Numbered from the stretch's first letter, positions 1 through 13,418 are shown. The stretch: 64,000 nt of DNA from Castanea sativa (GCF_040712315.1 NC_134023.1:59788757-59852756); one strand, 5' to 3'. Notes: generated from the letters alone by a model not told the origin. A program made the numbers and translations.

Positions 1-695
1 TTTGAGGATCCTTAACAGTAGAAGGATGCCTGCCCCCATTCTTTACTACCAATGAAACTTGGTGATGATGAATTTGTGATAGAGGTACTATCTGGGGGTT
101 CCTTCGCTGTAGATGCTTTGCTATTAGTGCAAGTAGACTTTTCCTGGGCGAGGATGCTCTTATAGTACTTGGATATATTTCTCTGGATGTTTGGGTAAGA
201 AATGCCACTTGGTGGGCAAAACTTCCATGGTGAGGGCTAAGGGATCCGTGTGATATGAGTCGTAGGCGGTGTCCAATATAGAAGATATGCTGGGTAAAGG
301 TCTTTTTGACATAAGAGGACTGCCCTTTTTCTTTCTGGTTGGATAGGAAGAAGGCCTCCGAGTTTGGATATGGCTAACATGTTCTTCTATCTGATAAAGG
401 GTTGGTTGCTTTGGGTTGGGAGGCTGAGGCCGAGCTGGAGCTGGTCTGGCCTTAATGTGGCCTTTCATAATTTGGTTTTGGGATCGATGAAACCAAGAAC
501 CCATTGGCCATGCCAGGGTGAAGCAGGGCTACGTTCTCGCCTAGGGCTTCTTGCTTGAGATATTGGGAATATTTGGGCCGGGGGTGATTGGGACAATCTT
601 TCCCGTGGTTTGTGATTGGCTCTAATAACCAAGAGGGTTTTGGCGTCTAGAGGTTTTAGGGGGTTCCCTGGTTGTACCTGTTTCTTTCCGGACAT
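1..695 (-). pseudogene. Component A ORF2, 5' part (broken)
   Basis: Minus-strand remnant of the ORF that follows RNase H in component A. Its start is the ATG at 695-693 (protein begins MSGKK), just past the RNase H end, as in the copy at 56,896. Downstream pieces match the same proline/glutamine-rich protein (for example IEEHVSHIQTRRPSSYPT and LALTMEVLPTKWHFLPKHPE). The frame is broken several times and the 3' half lies outside the window. I do not recognise a domain in it. In florendoviruses a second ORF of unknown role sits in this place, which is the main reason for the name. Confidence 0.7.
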
Positions 696-3579
696 CTTGG
701 CCGTTACTCGCAAAAATTCACGGGTTAGGAAATCAGGGATACTGTTTTGGCTTCCTTCAATGAATTCTATATCAAAGTCAAAAACGGAAAGGTATGGCTT
801 GCCATCGTGCAAAATCCTTTGACTAATGTTTTGAACATCTTTTTCTAAAACATGTTTTGGAAGATTACAATCAATCCTAATTAGAAACTTTTGATTTAAA
901 AGATCACTTTGAAATTTTTGAAATGCATAGTACTATGGATAATATTTCTTTTCTAATAGTACCATAATTGATCCTAGTGGGAGTCCAAGTTCTAAATGGA
1001 AAAATAAATCCGTTTAGGGGTATTGGGATTGATACGCTGGAGGAGGATGCCACCATAACCTATGTTTGAAGCATTGTTGGACAATTCTCAACGAAGTTGT
1101 CAAAGAAGGAATTCCTAAACAAGGAAGGGTTTGAACATATTGTTTGATATGTCTGGACAACTGGGTATGAGCTTGGAGTCCATGGGGAAGGATTGGTTCC
1201 TAGTCTTATCAAAAAGGAGTTTGCATTGTTGCCTAAGATTTTGATAGAAATCTTGTATGTATTCTGTAGAACCTAGAAATCTCTAAGCTGGGTTTTATTG
1301 AGGATTTCATCCGGAAACTTATCCGCAAACTGGATGGCTCTGCCCACGGGTTTGATAACACCATGATGGATATCAAATCCTAAGAAACGAACTCTAGTTC
1401 GGAAAAGTTTGATCTTGGAGGCTTGAATGATAAGACCATTGTGTTTGATGGTATGGAGGAATGCTTTCTAGTGCTTTGACGTTGTGCCAACAGTTTTGAA
1501 AAATGAGTACATCATCAATGTAAACAATGGCACTACCTAGAATTATTAAAAATCTCATTCATGATATTTTGGAATTCTAGTAAGGTGCATTTTTGAGACC
1601 GAAAGGCATCACATTCCATTCGCAACCACCAAAGGGTGTGGTGAAGGCCGCTCGACACCTATCAGTGCTTTCTAATTTGTATTTGCCAAAATCCACTCTT
1701 CATATCAAACTTGCTGAAAACAACAGATTCTAGCCAAGCCCGTTGACTAAGTCTTTTTTGTTGGGAATTTGGGTATCTAACCCATTCTAAGACTTTGTCG
1801 AAGGGGCTTGTAGTTGATAACTAACCTAGGGACAGATCTTTCTATTCTTATGCATTTTCCCCGTACGTATAAAGGTCGTGAATAAGACCACTGGTGATCT
1901 AGATTTCCTTATGATCCCTTTCTTAAGGAGGTCCTCTTATCTAGGCCTACAAGATATTTCATGAGTTCATGATTCATCTGTATCTGTGTCCGAGCTTTGG
2001 TAGGGATATCTTTTTCATTTGAAATCTTTGACATACGGGAGAGCTACCTCGTGTCTCTTTTTCTATGCCAAAAAGCTGGGTAGATTAGTATATACTTTTG
2101 CTGAAGTTTTTCCTCAAACTTTCTGATCTCTTCTCTGGAGGGTTTTACAAGTTAGTTGGTCCTCAACTCTCTTGTATCCTTATTTCCTCCGAAAGATACT
2201 TGAGATGTATGGACTTGGCACAAATCTGGTTTAATGTTTTGGAAATAATCCCGCACCTAGCTTGGATTGGTGCTGAATGTTTCGATGCACTTGTCTATTA
2301 ATAAACCTAAACTTGATGGTTTGGCCAAAGGGTTGGGTAGTGATTCCTTTACTATCTACTGTGAAAGGGTAAAGGATGCAGAGGAAAGGATTTCCTAAAA
2401 TGACATTGTCTGTCATATTTTTGACAAGAACAAATGTGGTTTTGAAACACATGTTATTTTTAAACACGGGCTTTAGGAAGTTTGAATTCAATCTGCATTT
2501 TTCCGTCACACTGCGGAATGTCAATCGTTCCCTAGACTTTTTGAAATACTTGGAGGGAATGATTCCTTCTTGGATGGGCTTTGAGACCAGCACCTCGAAT
2601 CGATTAAGGCTATGACCTCGAATTCAAAGTCTTTGCTCATGACAATCCTGAGTTCCGTAATGCCATTTATGGACTCTAATCCCAGTGATAGCATCTAAAA
2701 CCAATTCTTTGCTGAATTCAGATGAGATCAGCTCTAAGGGTTAAATTGTATGATTATCTTCATTATTGAGGGATTTTCTTTATTGCTTCGATGAGAAGCG
2801 CACCCTAAGAGTTGAGTTTGGAGGGTCTTAAGACTTTGCCTTAAGGTCCTAATTTCACACCCGGTTTCCTTGGACATCTCAACGAAGGTCGTTGATATTA
2901 ACTTCCTTCTTGGGCTTGGTAGACCCACCCCTCTTGGGATTGGTCCAAATCTACCTTGGGTTGATGATGATGGGTTCAGCCTTCACCCTGGTTCCCGAAC
3001 CAAAGGCTCGTGGGTTAGGCTAGGCTCCTTAGGTCTGGCAACGGGGTCACCTGATCTTAGGCGAAAGGTTCTGGAGCTACAATCTCTTTTGAAATGGTCG
3101 CGCTTGCCACAACTATGGCATTTTCCAAGGCTTATTCCTCCTTTGTTTCCTTATAAACTTTGGAAATGGGTCCATGAACTTCTCAGCCTGCCCTTTCAAG
3201 GCTTTTTAACCTTAGGCGCTCTCCATTTCGCTTTGTGCATTTCATCTTCTCGTTCCAAGAAGGTAAGGAATGTATGAGAGGTCTACGTGTTTTTAACACC
3301 TTAAGTCAACTTGTACATTTTGGTAAAGGAACGGCTGGTTTCTTCTGCCACTGTTTCAAGTTGTTTGGCAACGATTTCTAAGGCCCTATTTGTCCTGAGG
3401 GTAATGAAGTTGGTTGCAGTGAGACTTGAACAAGAGGCTGCTTAGGGATTGGAACGCCAACCGTATTTTTAATTGGGTTGGGTTCAACCTGCATCCATGT
3501 TCTGTGAGAACACAACGCCGTTTGCCTGGCCAAAATACCTTTCGAAGTAAATGAAAAAGGGGACATTACGGTAGATTTC
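660..3579 (-). pseudogene. Component A polyprotein remnant: linker, CCHC, protease, RT, RNase H
   Basis: The minus strand shows, from high to low coordinates: a short proline-rich linker (about 3,560-3,380), a Ser-rich segment, a CCHC knuckle (about 3,130-3,090), AP (about 2,650-2,260, with GNPFLCILYPF near its end), RT (about 2,090-1,270, YIDD at 1,522-1,511) and RNase H (about 1,250-700, ending with IEGSQNSIPDFLTRE at about 770-720). These are the replication enzymes of a reverse-transcribing virus: AP cuts the polyprotein, RT and RNase H make DNA from pregenomic RNA. Frameshifts and stops break it throughout. The capsid core seen in component B is missing between the Ser-rich segment and the CCHC, as in the other A copy. 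Confidence 0.85.
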
Positions 3580-5005
3580 CCTCATGAATGCCGTCCATGA
3601 ATCAAATACTTTTTCCTTTTGATCTTTGGTATATAGTTGGCTTTGTAGGCTTTTTCTTTTAGTCCTGTCCTCCTCTTACTAAACTCCTTTCCTAATTCTT
3701 CTAGGTCAGGAACGAATTCTCGTCTAACACTAAGATATTCGAGACACCTTCCTCTTGCCGATCCGCCAGGCTCGTTCCAGATTAGTTCCGGATGGGTATG
3801 GGGGGATTGTTCATGATCGCCATCTCTCATTGCAGATTCAAATCCCGTTTGGCCGCGTAGCAAGGCGCGCGAGTCCGGAATCGGTCTTCTCATTCCCTTA
3901 AGCCGAACACCTAAATCTTTTCTGACCTAGGAAAAGGTGATCCTAAAAGGTCCGGTCGAAGCTACACTTGTTGCGTATCTCATCTTGAAGGTAGATAGGT
4001 GACCGCCCACGGGGCTGCTGGAGATCGATTTGGGAGATTTAAAACCGCACGTGTCCAAAGGTCGCCTACACTCATAGTTGTAGTAGGAGTGTGCAGCCTT
4101 AGATTCGTCGAAACTTAACCTAACCGTGCCATCGGTGAGTCGTTGGACAAAATCTAGATCCTGATTCGTGCCGGGTTTTGGATCTGGAAGAGCACTATTT
4201 TCATCTCCCAACATCCATCTGGGCCTGGAAAAAGTAATTTCAGACCATTTGAGGGTTACTGGAACCTTAACTTTGTGTGTTAGGGTCACTGCTCCTAATT
4301 GGCTATGTCTCACCCTTTGCCTCCTATCAAGTGCTCCGACATTCATGTTCGTTCTCATGCACTTGTAGTAAACTCTATATATCAAGGCGATCTGACTAGT
4401 TCCCCTTGTTATAAGTGTTTCATTGGGTCTTGATATCCAGCTGCGATGCTTTGATAACTTGACTTGTCATCTTAGAAAGATGCTAAAATTGGGAACAGTG
4501 AAAATGCAATGGGTCCGTTACTAAGACTGGCTTTGATGAACTTTTTCTATGAAGGCCGCCATCAACACCTTGTACCGTGACGAGCATCTCTAAGGGCCAT
4601 GATGCTATCGAGCCGTTCAAACCTCTTCTGTGGCTGGTTTCACTCCTATTTGGACTAATCCTATGTGAGAGGAAGTTATGTCCTTTGTCTTTATGACTCC
4701 GGAATAGGCGATGTGCAGAAAACAGGCAGCACGTTTCGTACTTCTTCTGCCATTTTCATAGATCTGTTCTATGGTCTTGACATGGTAGTCCGTTCCGAAA
4801 GCCGTTTTCAAAGACCATGAAGACTTATAGAATTGGCTGGTAGAAACCTTTGGGATATTCCAATCTCCTATGTCTAGATCTAAATCAGATAGCTCATAAG
4901 TCTCCAAATTAATTGCTCTGACGTCTGCGGGGATATCAGGAAATTACGTTGGTTTTAGAACATCTACTGCACGGTGGAAGAAAAACTCTCTAAACAACTT
5001 ATTCA
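3580..5005 (-). pseudogene. Movement protein and capsid N-terminal linker remnant (component A)
   Basis: The start codon is at 5005-5003, in the same place relative to the leader as the intact B start at 40,449. The open pieces contain YELSDLDLDIGDWNIPKVST near the N-terminus and the C-terminal LTDGTVRLSFD segment of the MP, followed by the acidic and basic linker (DLEELGKEFS..). 30K-type movement proteins bind nucleic acid and open plasmodesmata. The sequence is close to the B-type MP but carries many indels. It shows that component A also carries MP, unless the 5' end was gained by recombination. Confidence 0.75.
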
Positions 5006-5670
5006 TGATTTTGAGGTTACAAGTTTAAATCAACAATTACAACCTAGTTATCTTTTATCCTCAAACTTTGGATCTAACCTTTATATAAGAAGCAAAAGTA
5101 TACAACTACGGGACAGACACCTCACCGTGAACTCCCTTCCGTTGACTCTCCCTCCAAAAGCTGGGACCACCCTAACACGCCTTCTTCTTGGCTTCAACCC
5201 GTTCAACCAAACCAAACCTAGGAAGAATTTTCCGGGGCCTCTTTAAAGCAGAGAGAACACCACAGAATTTCTTAACAAATCTCACGGGTATATAAACCTG
5301 CAACAATCTTTAGGGCTAAACACAGCAATATGTAGAATAGAGATAACAAGGGAGCAAAGGTTAATTGTAACAAATAATCAGATAATCAATAAAGTGACTA
5401 GAGGGTTAGGCTCGGACTACCATTTTGCAGTAGATGTAATAGAAAATGATGAAATAATATAGAATGAAGAAAATAAATAAAAGGGAATCCTAAGAGTTAT
5501 CAAAGAGAGAGATGTAAAACAAAATACTGGGGTATGGGAGATATATCCATGAAAATAATTCAAAATAATTATAATGATCAAAAATAATCTGGATAACTAT
5601 GGCGGCAGTGCCCGACCAACTTGATTATATGATAAACAAGGTAACTTACACCCCAACCGGGCCAAACTTG
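5006..5670 (-). other. Pregenomic RNA leader, degraded (no gene)
   Basis: About 660 nt between MP start and primer-binding site, colinear with the leaders at 33,513-34,160 and 58,809-59,456. It contains the pyrimidine-rich tract and the TTATATACC element (as GGTATATAAA at 5,288-5,297 on the plus strand). No protein-coding gene is supported here. Confidence 0.75.
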
Positions 5671-6295
5671 GCTCCCCACCATAAGGGGGTAAGTTACAGT
5701 GCTAAGGCCGCGGGGCCATGTGCCGAAAATAAACATAAGTGCCAGCTCAGGCCATCACATTACAGGATATTAAATAGTGCCATCTATTTACAATGCTAAT
5801 GGGTTGTAAAGAGGAGGCAAAGCTGAACTCTTGGCTTGGAAGAGGGAGGAATTTTGGAGTCTGCTGAAGCTTCTCCTAAAATTGGACCTCTGAGGTATTC
5901 TGAAATGTCTAGAATTGGACCCTGCGTGCAAGACCTAACTCCGCTTCCTTAAATAGGCTTGAGGGAGCATTCAATGCGTCCTGATGATTGCTGAAATTAC
6001 GGGAGAGTAAATTGCTTTTACTGAAGGTGAAAGCTGTTTCCACCGAAAGCAATAGTATTCCTAAATGATTGTTTGTGAACAAATTGCTTCTGCGTTCATG
6101 CTACAGCGATTTGTCCCCCTCTGCTTTTCCCTGATTTCCTGCCACCTGCGAACAGCACCCTTGGGAAGCCGCGGGTGCTTGGTACTGCCACAAAGCCGGG
6201 CACCGTTCATATTAAAGTGTGGTGCTGACTTTGAATAGTAACCGTACTTGAAATCTTATCCCTACTGCTTGAGTCAGGAACTTTAGTCAGGATTC
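5671..6295 (-). promoter_or_regulatory. Common region: decayed primer-binding site, R region and promoter
   Basis: Minus strand. The primer-binding site at 5,671-5,682 is damaged (GCTCCCCACCAT instead of GCTCTGATACCA on the plus strand), but the flanking 9-bp arms GTAACTTAC/GTAAGTTAC persist. Upstream are one 36-bp repeat unit (about 5,885-5,925), a TATTTAAG box (5,955-5,948) and the conserved ATTGCTTT..AAAGCAAT hairpin (6,011-6,053). The order is the same as in the other common regions. Confidence 0.75.
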
Positions 6296-6980
6296 AAGGA
6301 GCATCTGAGCTGCAGATTCATCATAAGGATCCCATGGGAATCGTCATCAAAATTCGCGCTCGCCTGATATCTGGCATAATGGTTGCAAAGTCCACAATAC
6401 ATCAATGGCTCATAAACTGGTTCTTTTGTGATGAACCTGTTGAGATTCATGTAATCAACCCTTCTGGAGATTTGGAATAGTAGGAGTAGGGTTTTTGGTT
6501 GGTGAAAGATAAATTCTTCCTGTGTTACTCACATGATGGTAGTCTTCCCATAAGTCTTGTACCTTATCAAGGATTTTATTGGTGGAATGTCCTTTCCAGC
6601 ATTCTACAAGAGTGTAAGGGATAACTATAAGATAAGTTACAATCTCCTTCATACCAGGGCCCTTGACTGGGTATGGCCATTAATTGGTAGGACTAGATGA
6701 GTGCATGGTTGGACCTCTATCCAGCGGTTTCTTTCCCATTGTGGGATTGGTGCTCTAGGATTTGAGAGAAACAAAAGGACTTTTGATTTGCTTCACAACC
6801 TGTTGGACTTATTTGGGGAAATTGGTTGATCCTGCTATGGCTTGATAGTTTGATCATTTTTATGAAGCCATATTCAAACATTTAGGACAACCAGTCCTGG
6901 GTCTTTGTTGGTATGTTCTTACTTCAAAGTTTATTGGAGGAGTCCTGAAAATGTAATGTTGCTCATAGATTCTGGATGAG
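6296..6980 (-). pseudogene. Component B C-terminal region, 3' part of an interrupted copy
   Basis: Minus-strand end of a B polyprotein. An open piece at 6,652-6,455 contains VECWKGHSTNKILDKVQDLW, which matches the unit at 34.7-40.4 kb (KGHSTNK type) rather than the KANSTNE type of the other units. The 5' continuation begins at 14,122: the last bases here and the first there are adjacent in the intact copy near 35,420. The copy was therefore split by the insertion at 6,981-14,121. The role of this region is unknown; the Cys/His motif near its end is still visible (about 6,380-6,340). Confidence 0.75.
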
Positions 6981-7086
6981 TAAACAGATGGCACTATTTT
7001 ATATTTGTAATATCATGGCCTCAGTCCGGCCTTTATGTTTATTTTCCGCGCACACTTGCCTCATCCTAGCCTGGAACTTACCCCCT
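6981..7086 (+). repeat. Left terminal direct repeat of nested copy (R region)
   Basis: About 106 bp from TAAACAGATGGC to CTTACCCCCT, repeated at 14,010-14,121 in the same orientation with a few differences. It corresponds to the terminal redundancy expected between transcript start and primer-binding site. Confidence 0.75.
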
Positions 7087-7765
7087 CACTGCATCAAGAG
7101 TTAGTTTTGCCCGCTGTTTTTTTGAATTGGCAAAGTTACCGTTTATTGTTCAAGGAGTTGGGTCGGCACCGCCATAGTTATCCAATTATTTTGGCATTAT
7201 AATTATTTTGAATCATTTTCATGGATATATTTTCTATACCCCATATTTTGTTTTACATCCATTTCTCATAACTCTCCCGTTTCTTTTATTTATTTCTTCG
7301 TCCTCATTATTTCATCATTTTCTATTACATTTGCAAAATGCAGGTTGAGCCTCCTTCTAACCACTTTATTTATTTCTCGTTATTATTTGTTCAATACTAA
7401 CCTTTGCTTCCCGCTACCCCCATTTCTCCCATCGCCCGTGTTTAGCCCTAAAGATTGTTGGAGCACCGGCACACACCCCCGATTTGTTACCAAAGTTGTG
7501 GTGTTCTCCGTTCTTCTCAAAGAGGTCCGTAAATTTTCCTAGGTTTTGGGTTCCGGCTCAGCGTTGAAGCCGAGAGAAGGCGTGTTAGGCTGGTCCCCAT
7601 TTTGGAGGAGAGTTCGTTGGAGCTCAAGTTCAGATAATTAGGTGTTTGCACTATCTCATAGTTGTATACTTTTGTTTCTTATATAAAAGAGTGAGATCGT
7701 GGGCTCGAAGATAAAAGCTGACTAGGTTGTGATTGCTTCACTTTAAACTTGTAACTCCGTAAATC
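7087..7765 (+). other. Primer-binding-site remnant and leader of nested copy (no gene)
   Basis: The primer-binding site is decayed (CACTGCATCAAGAG at 7,087-7,100 in place of TGGTATCAGAGC). About 660 nt of leader follow. The hydrophobic upstream ORF of other copies starts here (ATG at about 7,221, before GATATATTTTC) but is cut by an early TAA. No other gene is seen. Confidence 0.7.
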
Positions 7766-10700
7766 ATGAGGAAGTTGTTCAGAAGTTTCCCCTTCCACCA
7801 ACCAGGAGTATGTCCTTCTTGCAATCACATCCATTCCTCTTATATCCCAGGAGTACCGTAGGAATACTAATTCGGGAGACTGTGACGAGCTATTTGAATT
7901 TAGATTTATACAGTAGATTTGGAAGCATCCCAAAGGTTTCTACTGTTGAATTGATAAATTTTCATGGTCTTTGAAAACTTTCAAGAACAAAGAACTACTC
8001 ATGTCAAGACCATAGAACAAGTCTATGGAATCAACAAGTAGTACTAAACGTGCTGATCTTGTCATCACCTCGAGGATTTAGAAACCAGAAGACAAGGGAC
8101 ATAACTTCCTTCACATAGGATTAGTCCAAATAGGAAGTGAAACCACTCAGCTAGAGAGGTTTGAACAAAGTTCACCCCCTACATGGCCCTTAGAATGCTC
8201 GTTTATTAACACCGATTAACAGCGCCTTTAGGAACCATAGAAACCATAATGCCCAGCCCATTCATTTATGTTTCCCAGATTTTAGCATCTTTCTCCATGA
8301 CAGGACACTCTATCAAAGCCCTCACACTCACATCAAGACCCATGGAACCCTTATTAACATATGGAGGAAGTCGAGACCGCCCTTTGATATATAGAGTTCA
8401 CCACAAGTGCATGAGAACGAACATTGAATGTCGGAGCACTTGATTCCCCACAGTGAGGCAAAAGGGTGAGACAAACCCTTATCCAGGAAACCACTTTGAC
8501 CCTAGCGCCAAAAGTTAAGGTTCCCGAGAACCCTCAAATGGTACTGAAATCTACTTTCCAGCCAGTGATTTTGGATGTTAGAAAATGAAAATCATGCTCT
8601 ACGAGATTCTCCAAAACCCGGCCCTATAATCCGGATCTAGAATTTGTCCACACAACTAGCCTTGATGGCACGGTTAGGTTAAGTTTCGAACAGAGGATTC
8701 TGGGCTTAGCACTCCTTGACTATGAGTGTAGGCAACCTTTGGACACATCCCGAGTTTAGACCCTCTCCAATCGATCTACAGGAGGCCAACTAGGATCGGT
8801 CACCTATCTACCTTAGAGATAGATCTGCATTCCCGGTGTAATGCTCAACCGGACCTTTCAGGATCACCTTTTTCCTAGGTCCAGGAAGAGATTTGGGTGT
8901 TTTCGGCTTCGGGGAGTTAGAACCAATTCCCAACTCACTGCACACGCTGCTATACTCACGGTAAACGATATTCCGATTGTCACGCGGAAGACGATCTATG
9001 AGCAATCCCCATCCGTCCATCTTGGAGGCCCCTTGTATATAAAGAACGGCCCTCCGATATTACGAAGCTGAGAGATGCGAATATCTTAGTGTTAAACGGA
9101 GAGTTAATATCGTTCTGCCGACCTAGAAGAATTAGGAAAGGAGTTTAGTCTGAGGAAATAACAGGGACTTAAAAGAGAAGCCTACAGGCAAGCCAATTAT
9201 ACGGAATAGATCAAAAAGAGAAAAAGTATTTGAAGCATGGGTACGGCATTCATGAGGGGAAATATCCCGTAATGTCCCCTTTTTCATCTACTTCGAAAGG
9301 TATTTTGGCCGGCACAAAGGCAGTTTTGTGTCCCTGGAGAGCACAGACCATAGAAGGACCCAATGCAACCAAAGAAATTGTAAGGTCTAGTCATCCACCC
9401 CTAGAAGCCATAACCTTCAACCATCGAAGGACTAGAGAATAATAGCCTCTCCCTTCAAGGCCACCATAGAGAGACATCAGCCTGTTGACAAGGTTATTGA
9501 GCAAAACAACTATACCAACCAGTGTCTAAATGTCATAGGAAAACAGCTTGACGAGGAATAGAAGATAGGATCGAAAACAAAGAGTTATCCTCCAACCAAA
9601 AGCTCTAGTAAGCTGGATTCCAAACCTTAGAAAAGCCCTTAGTCAAGTTACCCACAACCTTAGGACACGCCGGCCAGCGCTAGTTATCCTCACAGGATAG
9701 CACAGTGACGGCCTTAGAAGACACAATAGTGGCCCAAAAGCTAGAAGAACTAGTTAAGAAGGAACCAGCCACCCTTCATCAATGAATGTTCTAGCATATC
9801 CAATCGGCCTCTGAAGCGAGTTCTAGCCCAAACCTACTGACCAAGAGATGGAACAGATTAGAAAACCAGTTTCGAGGATTTAGATGTAAAACGGCTTTAC
9901 CATCCCGATCCTCAAACTAGCTCACCCAAGAATTGGTATCCGAGATCTTCACCCCACGACCTCCTGACTATAGAGAGAAAGAAATGTTAGCAACCAATGC
10001 TCAGGTATCTTCTCGGTAGACTCTGATGAATGGAACATAGATGGTTTATCGAATAGGAAATCCTAAACAAAATCCAACTATATGACTACCTGGTAGCCAA
10101 CAACTACCTGCAGACTGAAGGCGCGTCCCCATAAAGAAGTCATTTGAAATGAGTGGCATTAGGATTCACAGGCAACTCAACTCCGGCAATGGTGGAACAA
10201 TTGCCCCTTACCGAAGTGCTCTAAAAGAAGACATCAAGTACGCCATCCGAAGAAGGATCTGAGGAAAGGAAACCCCATCATCAATGAGAATAGAACAAGG
10301 GGATTCCGAGCTACCTGGTTTACACCAATCACACGATTTATACAATCATGAAACACTTCATAGGAAAACCCCGCGCAATATCACGGCTAGGATTTATGAG
10401 CGGTGAGCAACCTTAGGTGTAAAACCCTAGGGAGATTACAAGTGGTATGAAGACGTTTTTACCACCGAGTCATGTACAGAGAGAATAATTGTAATTCTCC
10501 GTTTTGGAAGGAGAAATTTATTAATGGTTTACCAACCCTCTTCAACCAAAAGGTTAAAGAAACCCTTTGCAGCCCACTTAGGTGTCATAGATTATGATAG
10601 ACCTAACCTATGGAGGAACATCTCTAGCACTATTAGAAGTGAAGGAATGAAGATGTGCGAGAGACCTCAAAATCCAAAGCCATATCAACAAGAATAAGGC

Positions 10701-13418
10701 CAAGTACGAAATAGGACATTCTACGTACTCCAGGAATGGCTTACCTTCGTCAAACCTTCCAAGAGGAAATCCAAGCACAAAGGAAAGGAATCCTTTGAGA
10801 AATCCTATAGGAGAAGAAAGCAACCAAGTATTATAGAAAACAAAAGCACAAGACCGAGCTGATTTCTATAAGAAAGGAAAATCCAAGGAACCCATTCCAC
10901 GAAGCATCGACAAATGCTACAAGCTTGTGGAAAGAAAGGTCATTTCAAGAATGAGTGTAGAGCTAAGGCCAAATCCCTTATCAATACCCCCTCATTAGCG
11001 ACCAACCCAGCAAAAAAGAGATCTTCAAGTTACTAGAACTTGACCCGGCTGAAGGCACGGGCAATGATCATTACGGCGAAGTGCCTTAGCTTGACAGGTG
11101 AGCTTAGCGGTTCTTAGAGTGCTCATCCTCGATATCCTCTAGTACCAGGTACCTCCTCAGTGGCCCAGAACTGAACCTTTACCATGCAAAGAGAGTTGTT
11201 CTTAGAAACCATCAGTAGGATTAACTTCCATAAATGGCACTCCAAAGTCAGGATTGTCACTTAGCAAAGAATTCAGAATTTGAAGTCATTGCCTTAATTG
11301 ATTCATGTCTTGATCTACTAATTGCATTCAAGGAAGGAATCATTCCCTCCAGGATACTTCAAGAAGTCTAAGGAGAGGTTAACATCCGCAAGTGGCGGAA
11401 GAATGCCAAAATTGATTTCTTTATCCCACAAGTTGAGGTTTGTCAGAGGCGGCATATCCTTTATGACGAAATTTGTCCTTGTCAAAAACATGACAGAATG
11501 CAGTCATCCTAGGAAACCCTTTCTTGTGTTTATTGTATCCTTTCACCACAGATGCCGAAAGGTATCACGGCCCATCCTTTTGGCCCCGCCTTGCATCAAA
11601 TTTGAGTTCATTAGAAGCCCTGAATCTTGGGAAGTACGCTCCCTCCAAAAAGCTTCTATATCAAAAAACTCTCTGAGGACTTATCACCATCCTTCCATCC
11701 ATGATGATCAAGCCCAGCTATCTTGACTTCAGCCTGAAAGATCCAATTGATCATCTTTTTTCGACTCCAATCAATTGTCGGCATACATCCATCATGAAAA
11801 TATTTGCATCTGCATCCATCGATTTTAAAAGCAAAAGGTTTTTTAAACAATTATTTGGAGAATCTCCAAGAATGTATTCCGAACACTACTTCTCTGTAGG
11901 AGAAAAAAGTAGAGCAATATTTAAATACCACTAGTGAGTGGAAGATGACTTCTTCAGTAGAAGAAGGGCAAAGGGGAAAGCTTCCCGCAAGGGACTATCC
12001 TCAAGACAAAAGACTACCAGCGGGACGGTCTTTTGTAAAGCATGAAGGCGCATCCTCTACCGGCCATGGAGGATCAATATCCCTTCTGAATTTGTCCCTG
12101 CAAAGGTGACATATTCCAGGTAGTAACCATATGGCTATTATCTTGCAACTCAAGTCTTATCCGGGGAAATATCATTTCAAAAAATGGAGCCTATACAAAT
12201 TTACCAGCCTCCATCAAATTTATCCTTGACTAACCTTTGAGATGGCCTTTACCCCGAAAGACGGCAATGAGACTTTTCCAAAAAACCCTCAAAGCAATGG
12301 AAATCCACCTAGTGAACCTTGAAGGCAGGAAATCTATCACTCACCTAGTCAACTCTTTGGCAAAGAGGATATCCATTCCATGGATAAAAAGACTATTAAT
12401 GGGCACGTAGATTGATGCTAGATCTCAGCCTTAAGAATTCTAGCGATCTATCTTAAGAAGTGTGGTTGCCAACTTGCTTCCTGAGATACAAACCGGTATT
12501 CTAGGATCCAAGGCAATGTTCGAATCTTCTAACGAATGGTTTGAACATTTCGGGGTATTCGATCACCTACTCCTTATCCATATGCAAATTTAGGAGACAC
12601 AGTGCAACATTAACCCCGTACGATGAATGAGTGGGAAAAGCATTTCGGGAACAGCGATGCAAGGAGATTACTAATGAGCAACGCATTCTCCTTTTCCGGG
12701 ACTCCTCAGAAACTTCTGAAGTAGAACACCTGACAAGTGACCCCAGGCTGGTTATCAAAAATGTTTGAGATACGGCTTCATAAAAATGATCAAGTTATCA
12801 AGCCATCGCCGGACCAGGTTTACCAACTTTCCCCAAATTATCCGACGAGTTTGTGAAGAAAATCAAAAGTCCTTTTTGTTTCCATACGAATGCTTGGAGC
12901 ACAATCCCACAAATGGGAAAGAAACAAGCTGGATGACGAGTCCAGACTTAATCCACTCATCCTAGTCCTAATTAATGGCCATTCCCATCAAGGAGACACC
13001 CTGAGTAGCATGAAGGAGATTCTCACTTATCCTATAGTTATCCATACACAACTGCTTGTAGAATGTTGGAAAACGTAATATTCCATGCAATGAAATCCTG
13101 GATAAAGTACAAGATTTATGGGAAGACTACCATCGTAATGTACTGGTAACACGCATGAAGAATGCTACTCGTTTTCACCAACAAACCCTACTCTTACTGC
13201 CATTTCCCAAATCTCCAAAAGGGTTGGATACATGAATCTCAACCGGTTCATCACAAAAGAACCAGTTTATGAGCCATTAATGTATTGTGGACTTTGCGAG
13301 CCATTATGCCGGATATCACGAGCACAATTTTGATAACGATTCCCCATGGGATCCTTATGATGGATATCCATCGGATGCTCACTGATGCACGACTAAAGAA
13401 GCATCCACGACTCACAAC
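7766..13418 (+). pseudogene. Component B polyprotein (MP, capsid, CCHC, AP, C-terminal region), broken
   Basis: The start is the ATG at 7,766, matching the B start. In order: MP (about 7,770-8,720), linker and capsid N-part (about 8,900-9,850), capsid core (about 9,880-10,700), CCHC (about 10,912-10,960), AP (about 11,230-11,650) and the C-terminal region, which ends near 13,418 after the Cys/His motif. There is no RT. The coiled-coil segment between CCHC and AP is deleted: sequence runs from ACCATGCAAAG directly to AGAGTTGTTCTTAG at about 11,190. Indels occur every 50-150 bases and most sit at or beside a CAG/CTG of the intact copy. The copy cannot encode a protein as written, but how much of this is real is uncertain. 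Confidence 0.8.

Larger units (their letters stand above)
1..5670 (-). mobile_element. Degraded endogenous pararetrovirus, component A unit
   Basis: Read on the minus strand this is a pararetroviral unit running leader, MP, short linker, CCHC, AP, RT, RNase H, ORF2, and cut at its 3' end by the window start. It is colinear with the A unit at 54.2-58.2 kb on the other strand, including the same absence of a capsid core between linker and CCHC. It is broken by many indels and no frame is open over more than about 150 codons. Some damage is of the CAG/CTG-to-CG type that I suspect to be base-calling error, but many changes are not, so this copy is probably truly decayed. Confidence 0.85.
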
